Source of the DNA: Bacteroidetes bacterium UBA1312
GTDB lineage: Bacteria; Bacteroidota; Bacteroidia; Chitinophagales; Chitinophagaceae
Direction of reading: 5' to 3'
NCBI GenBank assembly: GCA_002307135.1
Contig: DBTQ01000027.1
Span: 248,001 to 312,000, forward strand
Length of the DNA stretch: 64,000 nucleotides
A program made the translations under genes and the position numbers. Shown here piece after piece: positions 53,702-62,769 of this stretch (position 1 is the first letter of the stretch; each line of letters begins with the position of its first letter). The notes under the pieces were generated by a model. It was not told the DNA's origin, made no database searches, and saw only the letters and a program-made list of their open reading frames with translations.

Positions 53702-54278
53702 TTTCCGCTAAAATTTTACAAATCCATTCCTTGTGAAATCGGCTTACCGATTCACTTTTCGTAATAACACCCACCTCCATACGTTTGTTCTCGGTATAGT
53801 TGGCCGAGCCTAAGATCACTAGGTCTAAATGTTCGCCTTCGATGATGGTTACTTTGGCGTGGCAAGCCCGCAAGACAATGCGATTAGAGATGCTTTTAAG
53901 CAGCTGTAAGCTGCCCGCCGAACGGGTTTCGACACGGTTGTCAATAACGCAATGCAAAGACTTTATCAAGCCGACATCTTGTAAGCCGAGCAAAGCTCTT
54001 ACTGCGGTTTCGCTCATAGCAAAGCTGCTCAGGTACACATCGCTTTTACCAGCGATACCGATTAAACCAATTAAGAGTTGGTGCATATTCCAAGCGCCAT
54101 CCGTATAAAAATGCGTATGCTCATGGAGTTGTACCGATTCAACCAGCTGCATGACGTTATCACCGCTGGACATTGTGCCCTTACCGCCGTCAATGGCAGC
54201 CCAGGACACCTCGCCAACGGCTTCATCTTGTTTGTCCTGTTCGGCGATTAATTGCGACGCACTAATTAATTTCCGCAT
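53694..54278 (-). CDS. PLD-like phosphodiesterase-domain protein
   Basis: 194 residues. One HKD-like motif: CHAKVTIIEGEHLDLVILGS followed by ANYTEN (about 146-170), giving the His, Lys and Asn/Asp of phospholipase D-type nucleases. With a single HKD motif it would need to dimerise to form the active site. In phages such proteins can act as nucleases or exclusion factors. Location beside the terminase genes suggests a DNA-processing or superinfection role. Overlaps both neighbours. Confidence 0.7.
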   Translation of the reverse strand: MRKLISASQLIAEQDKQDEAVGEVSWAAIDGGKGTMSSGDNVMQLVESVQLHEHTHFYTDGAWNMHQLLIGLIGIAGKSDVYLSSFAMSETAVRALLGLQDVGLIKSLHCVIDNRVETRSAGSLQLLKSISNRIVLRACHAKVTIIEGEHLDLVILGSANYTENKRMEVGVITKSESVSRFHKEWICKILAENG

Positions 54279-54915
54279 GGCTCAACCGTTTTTCAAGTGA
54301 TAACTTTTCTTCACTGTAGGCGTTTAGCCTGGCTAAAGCTTTTTCATCTTCTGGATTATCGGCAAGAATGTTTTTAGCTTTAGTGATATAGCAACGAAGG
54401 TTGTTGAGGCGTTTTTGCAGTTTGTTGGTATCGGTAACCACATCGGCTTTGGTTTCTTCTTCGGGGATATGCCGACCATTGGTCAGGAAGTAATCCCGTT
54501 TTTCCCATAGCGCCATACATTGCCTTTCGAGGGTTAATATTTTGTGCGCCATTGCTCCACGTACCAGGTCATTAGGGGCATCGCTCAAACGAGCACCTAA
54601 ATTTTTCATTTCATTGAATAGCGGAATCCATTGCGCACGATACGGGTCTTTGTTTTCTTCGACCTTTAGCTCGGGCATCAGGAATTTGCCAAACGAAACA
54701 ATGGCCGCTTTAGGCTGTTCGATTATTGGAATGGAAATTGTGTTGGGTTCTTTGATGGCCGCTAACGCTTGTACCAGTCGCTCTTGCCGATATTCGGAAT
54801 ACCCTTGCTCGAACATTTTCTTCATGGCCTCATTGTCGCCATAGGTATTATACAGGGCTACACCCAGCTGGTACTCCCTGCCGCTGCATAGCCATTGCTT
54901 TATTGATTTGCTCAT
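54262..54915 (-). CDS. Hypothetical prophage protein with coiled coil
   Basis: 217 residues from the ATG at 54915 (a longer start at 54966 adds residues of unusual composition). The C-terminal half is predicted coiled coil (KLQKRLNNLRCYITKAKNIL and later NAYSEEKLSLEKRLSHAEIN). The N-terminus has SGREYQLGVALYNTYGDNEA. Unknown function. Confidence 0.6.
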   Translation of the reverse strand: MSKSIKQWLCSGREYQLGVALYNTYGDNEAMKKMFEQGYSEYRQERLVQALAAIKEPNTISIPIIEQPKAAIVSFGKFLMPELKVEENKDPYRAQWIPLFNEMKNLGARLSDAPNDLVRGAMAHKILTLERQCMALWEKRDYFLTNGRHIPEEETKADVVTDTNKLQKRLNNLRCYITKAKNILADNPEDEKALARLNAYSEEKLSLEKRLSHAEIN

Positions 54916-54966
54916 GCTGCGAAAATGGCAATTGCCATGCACAGGGGAAAGGACACGTATCAGCAC

Positions 54967-54989
54967 AAAAAACCGCCCTAATTAGGCGG
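54967..54989 (-). terminator. Terminator of the small gene at 55052
   Basis: On the minus strand: stem CCGCC / GGCGG (five bp plus two internal pairs) followed by six T's (54972-54967). Confidence 0.75.
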
Positions 54990-55051
54990 CTATAAAGTCA
55001 ATAATTGTAGCGTTTGTAAAGAGATTGAAAGTATTAACACTAATATTTACA

Positions 55052-55291
55052 TTAATCTAAATCCCTTAACAACCAAACGAGCCGCAAGTCGCCAATACTG
55101 TCGTAATGATAGCCATGCGCACTTAACCATAGCGATACGGATTGCGGCGTAATACTGCTGTCGCCTGTATGATTAAAGAGTTCTTCGGTTATCTCTAAAG
55201 TAGTTAATGTAGTAGTCGCTTCTTTAAAATTTGAAGCGGCGGCGTAACGTTGAAATAGGTAGTCGAAGACTGGATGAGTTTTTTGTTCCAT
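55052..55291 (-). CDS. Small hypothetical prophage protein
   Basis: 79 residues from ATG 55291. It is helical (NFKEATTTLTTLEITEELFN) and polar; no domain recognised. It is separated from the tail gene upstream by about 165 bp and has its own terminator. Confidence 0.55.
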   Translation of the reverse strand: MEQKTHPVFDYLFQRYAAASNFKEATTTLTTLEITEELFNHTGDSSITPQSVSLWLSAHGYHYDSIGDLRLVWLLRDLD

Positions 55292-55457
55292 AAAATATGA
55301 GTGGTGCGCCCACAAACAGTAATATACCATTCGAACCCGATTTGACGGATTGCACCACTCAATATTGGATAAAACTCAATATCGGGCGGCATTCTAATGT
55401 ATTACTATTTGTGGGCACGGCAAAAATAGCCATCTAATTTCGCTCTAACAAAAAATC

Positions 55458-57497
55458 CTACGTCCTTACCAGCGTAAGCGTACTTTCATTCGGGAACGGC
55501 ATTACGATTTTAGCAGCTTTGCAGACCCAGCGTAAACCATCGATCATAAAAGTGGTTGTGTTTAAATCAATGTTATTGTAAGTAACGGCATCCAGCTGCA
55601 CCAGCCAATCCACCGAAATTGTAGCGGCGACATACTTTACAAAATCCAGCCACCAATCTTCATACAAGCCCATATTGTCGGGCGTATGCCAGCAACCGGA
55701 ATACACACTAACAGCGTTGCCCCTACAATCATAAGGAGCACTGCTCGCCATTGGATAAGTATAAGTACTCGGCAATAAATAAGACCTAAAGCCCAGGCTC
55801 GTTACTATATGCGGCAAAGCTGGTGTGGTTAAATTTTGAGTAACGGTATAAGCATAAGCCAGCAGCTTACTTTGGGCAACGGTAACACCGCCAGGATATT
55901 TGCCGTTATCGTTCGTAACGTCAATATAACTGTAGCCGTACAGCTCCATGCCCATTTTAGAAAACGGAAATACCTGGTACTCGTTCATGTACTTTGTCCA
56001 ATCCGGATAAGTAGGGCCAATGCGGTTGATGTATTGGATATTTATACCTTTCATCGGAGGGCTAACAATCTTTGTCGATACTGTTTGTAGGCCATCCTGT
56101 GTAGAAGTTTTAAATTTACTGAGGTTATGGCTGTAAAATGCCCAGCTATCTACGCCGTACTGATACCAGGCGTTTTCGTTGCGTACATAAACCACATCGT
56201 TAATGGCCGGACTGGCTACAGCTGCGACAATATCCACACTGGTATTGACGCTGCCACGATTAGTAAATGTACCAATATCGTCCTTTACATCTTCGGTAAT
56301 GGCGCTATCTGCATTGTCCGATTCGAATGAAAATTCATAGCCCTTTTGGAAGCTATCGGAATCCTCAAAATTGGCAATTGGTTTGGGGTTCGCCTTAGTG
56401 CTTAGGTCAACGACTTTTTGCGGGCTGGTAATCAATAAGCGGTTGTCCAATATTCGGACTGTGCGGGATAAGGGGTCGTAACTGTACTGCCAGTTATAAC
56501 GCTTGGCAATCTCGCTGGTGAACTCAATAATGCTCATCTTAGGCACATGGTCTTTGGGCGAGAAATAAGCCATCTGACGGCCTACGGTAACTGTAACCTT
56601 ATCCGTACTGCCGATTACTAAATTGCCCACACGATAACCCTCGTTGATGGCTTTGGTATTGAACAAAGTCAGGTCATTAAATTTGGCATCAGAAAACACG
56701 TTACCTGTAACCGTTATCCCCAGCTCCTCAAAGCACTTGCGCAATACAAATTTCAAGCGAAAGAACGGCACCCAAAAATGCCGTTGTTCATTAACGAAAA
56801 TACTTTTTTTTCCTCCCAAAGCACTAAAGTCCGCTCCCGCCAAAAAATTATACAAATCAGCATCAACGTATTTCCTGTCGATGGCATCCCAAATATTGAT
56901 CAGGTTCTCGCCACCGTCCATTAGTCCAGCAACGTTGCTATTCAAATCTGCTGCAGAAGGGAAAAGGTAATCGTCCACGATTGTACCGTTCGCAATTTTT
57001 GTCATGTAATTAATAACGCTATCGTTGCACTCGACATAGACTGCACCCGAGCTGTATGTACCGCCCAGCGTATCTACTTTCAGGGAATAAGACGGTAAAA
57101 TATCCACATCACCTGGTATGATCCGATAACCGCCTAATTCCAGTTCGTTTACTTTCTTCGTACCAAAAACTTGTGCTAGGTCGGCGTATTGGCCAAATAA
57201 TGAAATCCTGCAAGTCTGCGCATTCAAATCGACATTCAAGACCTTAACCGTAACAGGAGAAACGTATAAACCGTCGATTATCAATTCACCCTGGTAAACA
57301 CGTTTTACATCGGGGTTCGCTAAAGAATTGGGGTAGCCCAATGCCCTTACTGCTTCACTCGTTAGGGGTACATCAATTGGGTACGTAAAATCGAACACGT
57401 CATTTTCTTTATTAAATAAGGTCGTTTCCATATCACGGGTGAGTGTATGGTTAACTGGCAAAGGAATAGTAACACTATTAACACGTATATCTAACAT
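55458..57497 (-). CDS. Phage tail/structural protein
   Basis: 679 residues, beta-rich with Gly/Thr/Asn throughout, and no signal peptide or catalytic motif. It starts MLDIRVNSVTIPLPVNHT. Its size and position beside the next gene (3-bp gap) suggest a tail or baseplate protein of the element. Family not recognised beyond that. Confidence 0.6.
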   Translation of the reverse strand: MLDIRVNSVTIPLPVNHTLTRDMETTLFNKENDVFDFTYPIDVPLTSEAVRALGYPNSLANPDVKRVYQGELIIDGLYVSPVTVKVLNVDLNAQTCRISLFGQYADLAQVFGTKKVNELELGGYRIIPGDVDILPSYSLKVDTLGGTYSSGAVYVECNDSVINYMTKIANGTIVDDYLFPSAADLNSNVAGLMDGGENLINIWDAIDRKYVDADLYNFLAGADFSALGGKKSIFVNEQRHFWVPFFRLKFVLRKCFEELGITVTGNVFSDAKFNDLTLFNTKAINEGYRVGNLVIGSTDKVTVTVGRQMAYFSPKDHVPKMSIIEFTSEIAKRYNWQYSYDPLSRTVRILDNRLLITSPQKVVDLSTKANPKPIANFEDSDSFQKGYEFSFESDNADSAITEDVKDDIGTFTNRGSVNTSVDIVAAVASPAINDVVYVRNENAWYQYGVDSWAFYSHNLSKFKTSTQDGLQTVSTKIVSPPMKGINIQYINRIGPTYPDWTKYMNEYQVFPFSKMGMELYGYSYIDVTNDNGKYPGGVTVAQSKLLAYAYTVTQNLTTPALPHIVTSLGFRSYLLPSTYTYPMASSAPYDCRGNAVSVYSGCWHTPDNMGLYEDWWLDFVKYVAATISVDWLVQLDAVTYNNIDLNTTTFMIDGLRWVCKAAKIVMPFPNESTLTLVRT

Positions 57498-57500
57498 AAA

Positions 57501-58697
57501 TTATCTGAGTTCGGGAAAGCGTGCATATAATAACATCATTTGTTTGGGTACATTTTGGAAACTGCCCGCTGTTTCCAGTTCTACCAATTCATTGTGCAAG
57601 CCATTGGCCGAATCTTCCCATTTAAAAGAAGTGCTGGTACAACGGACATTCAGCCATTGCCCTTCGATTAGAATACGTACATCGGTGCTGCGCAATAAAT
57701 CATTCAAAGCAATCATCTGTTGCCTGCTGATATAGCCTGTGTTCGCTTTCCATTTAAAACGTAAGCCCGTATTATAGTAGGGATTATTACCTAAGGCATC
57801 GTTGGAGCTGCGCTCATATTCTTTGCGTGTAACATCAGAGCTGCATTCGACTTGACCTTTAAAACGGAAGTTGTCCCAGCCGCCAACGCTGTTGCGGTAA
57901 TGCACATCGAGCCATGCGTAAAAAGGGCGGTAATCATACTCTATCCTAAAGCCAGGGCTGGTGTATAAAGAGCCGCTGCTGTCCGTCGCATAAACATCAA
58001 TATACCTCACTCCTTTATTGGTGGGGTCAACACTGATTTGGCTAAGGCCAGTAGCGATATACCACATCGTATTGGCCGCTGAACCTGCTATTGCCGGAAA
58101 TGCTTTGTTGAATAAAATAACACTACCATCGAGATAGGTTACCACGTATAAAGCTTTGGCAGGGGTGGTAGCCTCTACATGGTAATAGGTCAACCAGCCC
58201 ACTTCGTTAGCGTCCATTATCCGGCCAGTCGGCATCCAGGTTAAAAAGCGGCTGCCGTTCGGGAAAAATTTAGCTGCACTAAATGTGGTGTATTGGTTGA
58301 TGTCCGGCTCATTGGCAAAAGACATATTGTCGATGCCGCCGAGTATCGCTGTCCGGTTAACTGGAGTGCCAATTGATAATATGCTTGTATTGGCACGGTA
58401 ATTAATAGAATAATTCACAACAGCGCCTACATATTGTTGCGGTGTACCTACACCATAAGCATAAACTGGTGCTGCAGTGCTGAACATCGTTTCGATAATC
58501 TTGTTCAGCCGTACCGTAATAAATGGGTTACTGCTGGTAATGGGATAAACCAAAGTCGTTAGTTTAGCCGCTCCCTGGTACACGTCAATAATCAAAGAGG
58601 TAGCCGATACGCCTGTGGTATCCCATTGAAAGGCAATGGTATTTTTCGCCCATTGCAAAGTTCCGTTGCCGGGTAATAAAGAAGGTGCTATTGGCAT
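57501..58697 (-). CDS. Phage structural protein
   Basis: 398 residues, beta-rich, tightly linked to the preceding structural gene. No enzymatic motif. Likely a tail or neck component by context. Confidence 0.55.
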   Translation of the reverse strand: MPIAPSLLPGNGTLQWAKNTIAFQWDTTGVSATSLIIDVYQGAAKLTTLVYPITSSNPFITVRLNKIIETMFSTAAPVYAYGVGTPQQYVGAVVNYSINYRANTSILSIGTPVNRTAILGGIDNMSFANEPDINQYTTFSAAKFFPNGSRFLTWMPTGRIMDANEVGWLTYYHVEATTPAKALYVVTYLDGSVILFNKAFPAIAGSAANTMWYIATGLSQISVDPTNKGVRYIDVYATDSSGSLYTSPGFRIEYDYRPFYAWLDVHYRNSVGGWDNFRFKGQVECSSDVTRKEYERSSNDALGNNPYYNTGLRFKWKANTGYISRQQMIALNDLLRSTDVRILIEGQWLNVRCTSTSFKWEDSANGLHNELVELETAGSFQNVPKQMMLLYARFPELR

Positions 58698-58700
58698 GTT

Positions 58701-59282
58701 TTATTCAAGTTCTGTTAAGTATTGTCCGTCAAAATCCACCAGCTCTTCGCCGTCAAAGTCTATTAAATGCGCATAATGTTCATCAATAAACAAATCGTCT
58801 AAGTGGATGGTGTAAGGGTTATAAGCGGTATTGCTGAATGGAAACCTAAACTGGCAGCCGTATTCGTTTTGGTTGATCGGACCCGTGAACTCCCATTGCA
58901 CCTGGTCCATGTCAAAATCGTGGATAGGGCCACAATAACCCATATCGTCGAAGATGTCATCTATCAGGGCAATGATTTGGAAACCTATTTCCTTGCATTG
59001 TTCCCGTAGGGCTTCGATGCCGTCAAAATCGTTGGGTTCAATATGCCCCCTGATTTCAAAAACGGCGACCATATTGTCCTGAATATCGCCCGCCCGTTTC
59101 AATGAGCCGGACACGTCCTGCACCAGCAAACAAGGAAAAGAAACGAGGCTATTTAAAGCCAGTATCATTTCGCTTTCTTTGTTCATCCGGAAGAAAGCAA
59201 ACCGCCCGCCGCTACCGTGTTTGATGGCTATATGCTGCCTTGCGAACCGCTCGAATAAGCCGATGAAGTTTAAGTGTTTCAT
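58701..59282 (-). CDS. Hypothetical phage structural/neck protein
   Basis: 193 residues with FIGLFERFARQHIAIKHG at the N-terminus, a pattern found in small phage head-tail joining or tail-terminator-like proteins. It overlaps the upstream gene by four nt (ATGA). Exact role unknown. Confidence 0.55.
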   Translation of the reverse strand: MKHLNFIGLFERFARQHIAIKHGSGGRFAFFRMNKESEMILALNSLVSFPCLLVQDVSGSLKRAGDIQDNMVAVFEIRGHIEPNDFDGIEALREQCKEIGFQIIALIDDIFDDMGYCGPIHDFDMDQVQWEFTGPINQNEYGCQFRFPFSNTAYNPYTIHLDDLFIDEHYAHLIDFDGEELVDFDGQYLTELE

Positions 59283-60103
59283 GATGCGTTCGATTTAAGA
59301 TTTTCTAATTCCGCTTCTGCGGCTTCCCGTTCGTCAATGGTAGCGTCGATCTCTTCGAGTACCGTGTAGAGGTACATTTGCTCTACCTGTTCAAAATTGC
59401 CGTAGATGCCCTCTTTGGCTATCATGCGCATTAACCCAAAATAAGCGGGCATCGCCGGAGCTTCGACTAGTTCCGCATCACCGGAATTAAAGATGCGGGG
59501 GTACAAATCATTGATGTGCTGGCGGCATCCTTTGTACCACAATAAAACGGCGTATGCTTCGGGCAAACTCATGATGCGTTGCAATTTTTTTGCATAACGC
59601 TCCGTAAGGTTTTGGTCGAATGCTTCCCTTAAATCACTTTCATCGGCTTTGCCTTTTTTCTTTGGTCGGTACAGGCAAGCGATAAAGCGGAACAATTGCC
59701 TTTCGTTTGTCGTATCCTGATACCATTCGTAGAGTTCCCGCTCTGCGCAATCAAATTCAAAAAAGCGCAAGTTGTGTAACGACGTAGCTGCACCGTAAAA
59801 GCGTTTGCCCCATCTGTTTTTTACCGAGGGTAACAGCTGTACAGTTAAATCACAGGAAGCCAAAACCCATTGCACTAAAGGAATCAATTGCTCCTGTATT
59901 ACTTCGGGCAGGATGGCTTTAAAATCTGCTAAGGGCATATCTGTAAGAATGGCAACCAGTCTTACTTCTAAGTCCGCTTTGCTCATCGGGGTAAATAAGG
60001 CTTTGGCTATCGCAATCATCTGTTGCCTGTTCAGCTCATCCCATTGCCCGGGCATTGCTTTTTGTGTTGCGCCACGTTCGTTGTATATGGTTAGGTCTAT
60101 CAT
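59279..60103 (-). CDS. Hypothetical prophage protein
   Basis: 274 residues from the ATG at 60103, overlapping the upstream gene by four nt (ATGA). Helical in its middle (RYAKKLQRIMSLPEAYAVLL). No named family. Its position between the DUF6712-like gene and a small structural gene suggests an assembly role. Confidence 0.55.
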   Translation of the reverse strand: MIDLTIYNERGATQKAMPGQWDELNRQQMIAIAKALFTPMSKADLEVRLVAILTDMPLADFKAILPEVIQEQLIPLVQWVLASCDLTVQLLPSVKNRWGKRFYGAATSLHNLRFFEFDCAERELYEWYQDTTNERQLFRFIACLYRPKKKGKADESDLREAFDQNLTERYAKKLQRIMSLPEAYAVLLWYKGCRQHINDLYPRIFNSGDAELVEAPAMPAYFGLMRMIAKEGIYGNFEQVEQMYLYTVLEEIDATIDEREAAEAELENLKSNAS

Positions 60104-61074
60104 AAGCACACCATCCCTTTTCTATCGGTGATTACTTTAGGACTAACCTCATGCGGGTTCGTGTATTTGCCGCTGTTGAAATACTCAGGGAATAGTTCAG
60201 CACTGGCCGTTTCGTCCAGCAGTTGGCTTATTTTTTCCATCAGGGCGGCGGCATCTTTTTTCATCAAGGATGCAAACTTTTGGAGTTCCGTATCACGGGC
60301 ATTTTTGCGCCCTGCGTCCGGTTCATCTTTTAAGCTGTCCACTACTGTAAAACCGTTGCCCGAATTAAAACGGATATTCAGCTCTGTACTGGCTTGCTCC
60401 ATGACCAAACGTGCGCTGGTCATGCGGATCAATTTCAGCAATTGTAGTTCTGCAGCACTGCTGATCGTACCCGCAAATATTTTAGCCGACAAAGCATTAT
60501 AGAAGGCTGTACCGAGTAGTTCCTGTATCGTTAATTCGCCAACTACTGCGAACAAAGGCCGCAACATCATAAAGCTGCGGTGGGGCTGTGTAATAGTGAT
60601 CGCTTTGCCCAGCTCTGCACCATTCCGGATAAATGCAAAATCGCTGCTGTCATTATAGGGGCTTTCGCTCCATGTGGGGAATTTTGCTTTGTTCGTTTGT
60701 AAATAGAGGATAAGCATTTCCTGTGCAGCATAACCCTGATTGGTCAATGCTTCTTCTATGCCCCTGTATTCCCATTGGAAGGCTTTTCGCTGACCCTCTG
60801 CAGTCATGGCAATAAGGCCATTGTCGGTAATGGTGGTTTGGATAAAGGGCAGCTGTAATAGATAAGCGAAGGGCGCAACAACTGCCCTGCATTTTTCCAG
60901 TAATTGCACTGCATCACTATTGGGCGTTTGCAGCGCATCGTATAAAGATGCGCCGATAATGGGCAATAAATAACGTTCTTCCGCAACACTGAAATTGGGT
61001 AAAGATTTAATACTGTTGGCTGCACCAACGGGTAAGTGGTTGCGTAATTGTTCTACGCTGTTAATAATGCTCAT
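60100..61074 (-). CDS. DUF6712-like phage protein
   Basis: 324 residues from ATG 61074 (1-nt overlap TAATG with the portal gene). SIINSVEQLRNHLPVGAANS is near the N-terminus. The mostly helical body and the neighbourhood match the DUF6712 family found beside portal genes in Bacteroidota phages. Likely a head-tail or connector-associated component. The family name is from resemblance only. Confidence 0.6.
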   Translation of the reverse strand: MSIINSVEQLRNHLPVGAANSIKSLPNFSVAEERYLLPIIGASLYDALQTPNSDAVQLLEKCRAVVAPFAYLLQLPFIQTTITDNGLIAMTAEGQRKAFQWEYRGIEEALTNQGYAAQEMLILYLQTNKAKFPTWSESPYNDSSDFAFIRNGAELGKAITITQPHRSFMMLRPLFAVVGELTIQELLGTAFYNALSAKIFAGTISSAAELQLLKLIRMTSARLVMEQASTELNIRFNSGNGFTVVDSLKDEPDAGRKNARDTELQKFASLMKKDAAALMEKISQLLDETASAELFPEYFNSGKYTNPHEVSPKVITDRKGMVCL

Positions 61075-62417
61075 TAAGAAATAGGTTTTGAATTTGCGCC
61101 TGTGTTGAGCGTCGTTAATAATTGATTCGGGAAACGGAGCACATAATCCCTGTTCCAACCGTTGTATAGTTTAGCGAGGTTAAAGCGTTTGCCAATGAGC
61201 TTGCGCTCGATCTCTGCCATAATTACCTGGGACAAAAAGGCTTCACGGATATTGCTGCCGCTACCAGCTCCACCGCTATACGGGCCGCCTGGCGTATCCG
61301 CACCAATCAGGGCGGGGTTCATGAGCATAGCAAACAGGATTTCACTATTGCCCGCTGCTCCGTCCACCAACAAATTGCCTTCTTTAAGCTTATCGTCGAT
61401 GGTGGTAATTTTAATACCTTCATAAGACTTGCCGTCTATGCCGACAATGGTCGTTGAGAACAAAGATTTATACGCATTCTCCGCACCGGAAAGCGAAGCT
61501 TCGATCTTGTCGTAAAACTCGTCCACTATTTGCTTTTTGGCTTTCTGGTCTGCAGTCTTATAACGGACGTCGTAAGCTTCCCAAAACAGGGGATGGATTT
61601 CAACAATATATTTAATGGAAATCTGGTTGCGCATCATGGCCGCCTTAATGCTCGGGATTGCTTGGGTAGCTTTCACCCATTGGCGGGCGGGATACCACAA
61701 AGGCATGGCGTAGTACTTGCGCCCAAACAAAGGATATTGGGCAGAAAGCATAAAGTTGTGCCCCTTGCTCCTGCTCTGCAAGTCGTATAACGGAAATGAT
61801 TTATCCAATAATTCGACTTGCCCCATGTGCTCATCTTTTTTGGCATTACCTGTGCTGGCATATTGCGACCAATCGCTGCTCAGGTACACCAATTCGCTGC
61901 GTCGGGTACTTTTGTTCATGGTGCTAAATCGGCATTCTGCCGCATCATGGCGTTTGAACCCTACGATTTGTTTGCGATCTTTGCTCAACAGCAATTGGTC
62001 AAAGCCATTGCCCAAGCCCAGCAAGTCTTTGCAGAGCGCAAAGCTGTCTTCAAACATATTGCTCATTTCCAGCCAATCGTTGATCATGGGGTCAATGACG
62101 AACTCCAATTCTTCCTGCCCGTCTTTGCTGATACCAACGACTTTAGCCAATAACGGACCTTTGCCGATGGCGATGCGTGCTTTGGTTTCAATGGTGGCAC
62201 TCAACACGCCTGTATTCTCCACGTCCTGCCACATTTCCGAAGGCAGCAAATTGTTTTCGCCCCATATCGCCACGTCATTTTGGGATAGGTTCGGACTGGC
62301 TACCGTTGTTTCTAATGTTGTATTGGGGTACAGCCAGTTTTGGGCGGAAGCATTGTCAATAATCATGACATTGCTTTTCGTGCCGATGGCCGTACCGTTG
62401 CTATTTCTAATAATCAT
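61074..62417 (-). CDS. Phage portal-like protein
   Basis: 447 residues. The C-terminal part LMNPALIGADTPGGPYSGGA then SGSNIREAFLSQVIM is a pattern typical of Bacteroidota phage portal proteins. The body has alternating helical and beta segments (RKYYAMPLWYPARQWVKA). A portal ring is the DNA entry pore of the head. It overlaps the preceding gene by 4 nt (ATGA). Confidence 0.72.
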   Translation of the reverse strand: MIIRNSNGTAIGTKSNVMIIDNASAQNWLYPNTTLETTVASPNLSQNDVAIWGENNLLPSEMWQDVENTGVLSATIETKARIAIGKGPLLAKVVGISKDGQEELEFVIDPMINDWLEMSNMFEDSFALCKDLLGLGNGFDQLLLSKDRKQIVGFKRHDAAECRFSTMNKSTRRSELVYLSSDWSQYASTGNAKKDEHMGQVELLDKSFPLYDLQSRSKGHNFMLSAQYPLFGRKYYAMPLWYPARQWVKATQAIPSIKAAMMRNQISIKYIVEIHPLFWEAYDVRYKTADQKAKKQIVDEFYDKIEASLSGAENAYKSLFSTTIVGIDGKSYEGIKITTIDDKLKEGNLLVDGAAGNSEILFAMLMNPALIGADTPGGPYSGGAGSGSNIREAFLSQVIMAEIERKLIGKRFNLAKLYNGWNRDYVLRFPNQLLTTLNTGANSKPIS

Positions 62418-62725
62418 ATAACTCGCTTGCCGTTAAAGAAGGTGATTAACCTCAGGTGCACTTTTTTGATTTCCCTCGTGTTCAGTAGGTAGAGGTTTCG
62501 GGTGCTGTTTTGGTAATGGTTCGGCGCAACGCTTTTGCTCGCTTCATCCAGTTTTTTTTGGTTCGTAGCCGTCAATTGCTGCCGTCTGTGTTTGGTAACA
62601 TTTTTATAGGCTTTCAGCTGGCCGCCCGTACCCCTTGCCACATCAGCTGTGCAATATTCGATGTCGAACACGTCGCCTTTGTCTATTGCAGTGATAACGG
62701 CTTGTAGTGTGATTGTTCCTTCCAT
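62414..62725 (-). CDS. Small prophage protein upstream of portal
   Basis: 103 residues from ATG 62725, overlapping the portal gene by four nt. Basic and compact (ARGTGGQLKAYKNVTKHRRQ), possibly DNA- or RNA-binding. Family not recognised. Confidence 0.6.
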   Translation of the reverse strand: MEGTITLQAVITAIDKGDVFDIEYCTADVARGTGGQLKAYKNVTKHRRQQLTATNQKKLDEASKSVAPNHYQNSTRNLYLLNTREIKKVHLRLITFFNGKRVI

Positions 62726-62769
62726 GTGTCCAAAAGTAGCCGGACGGCCTAGCACGGGAAAGGACAGCC

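Noticed and set aside
61717..62421. Plus-strand 234-codon frame opposite the portal-like gene
   Set aside because: Antisense shadow of the portal-like gene, low-complexity composition, no domain.
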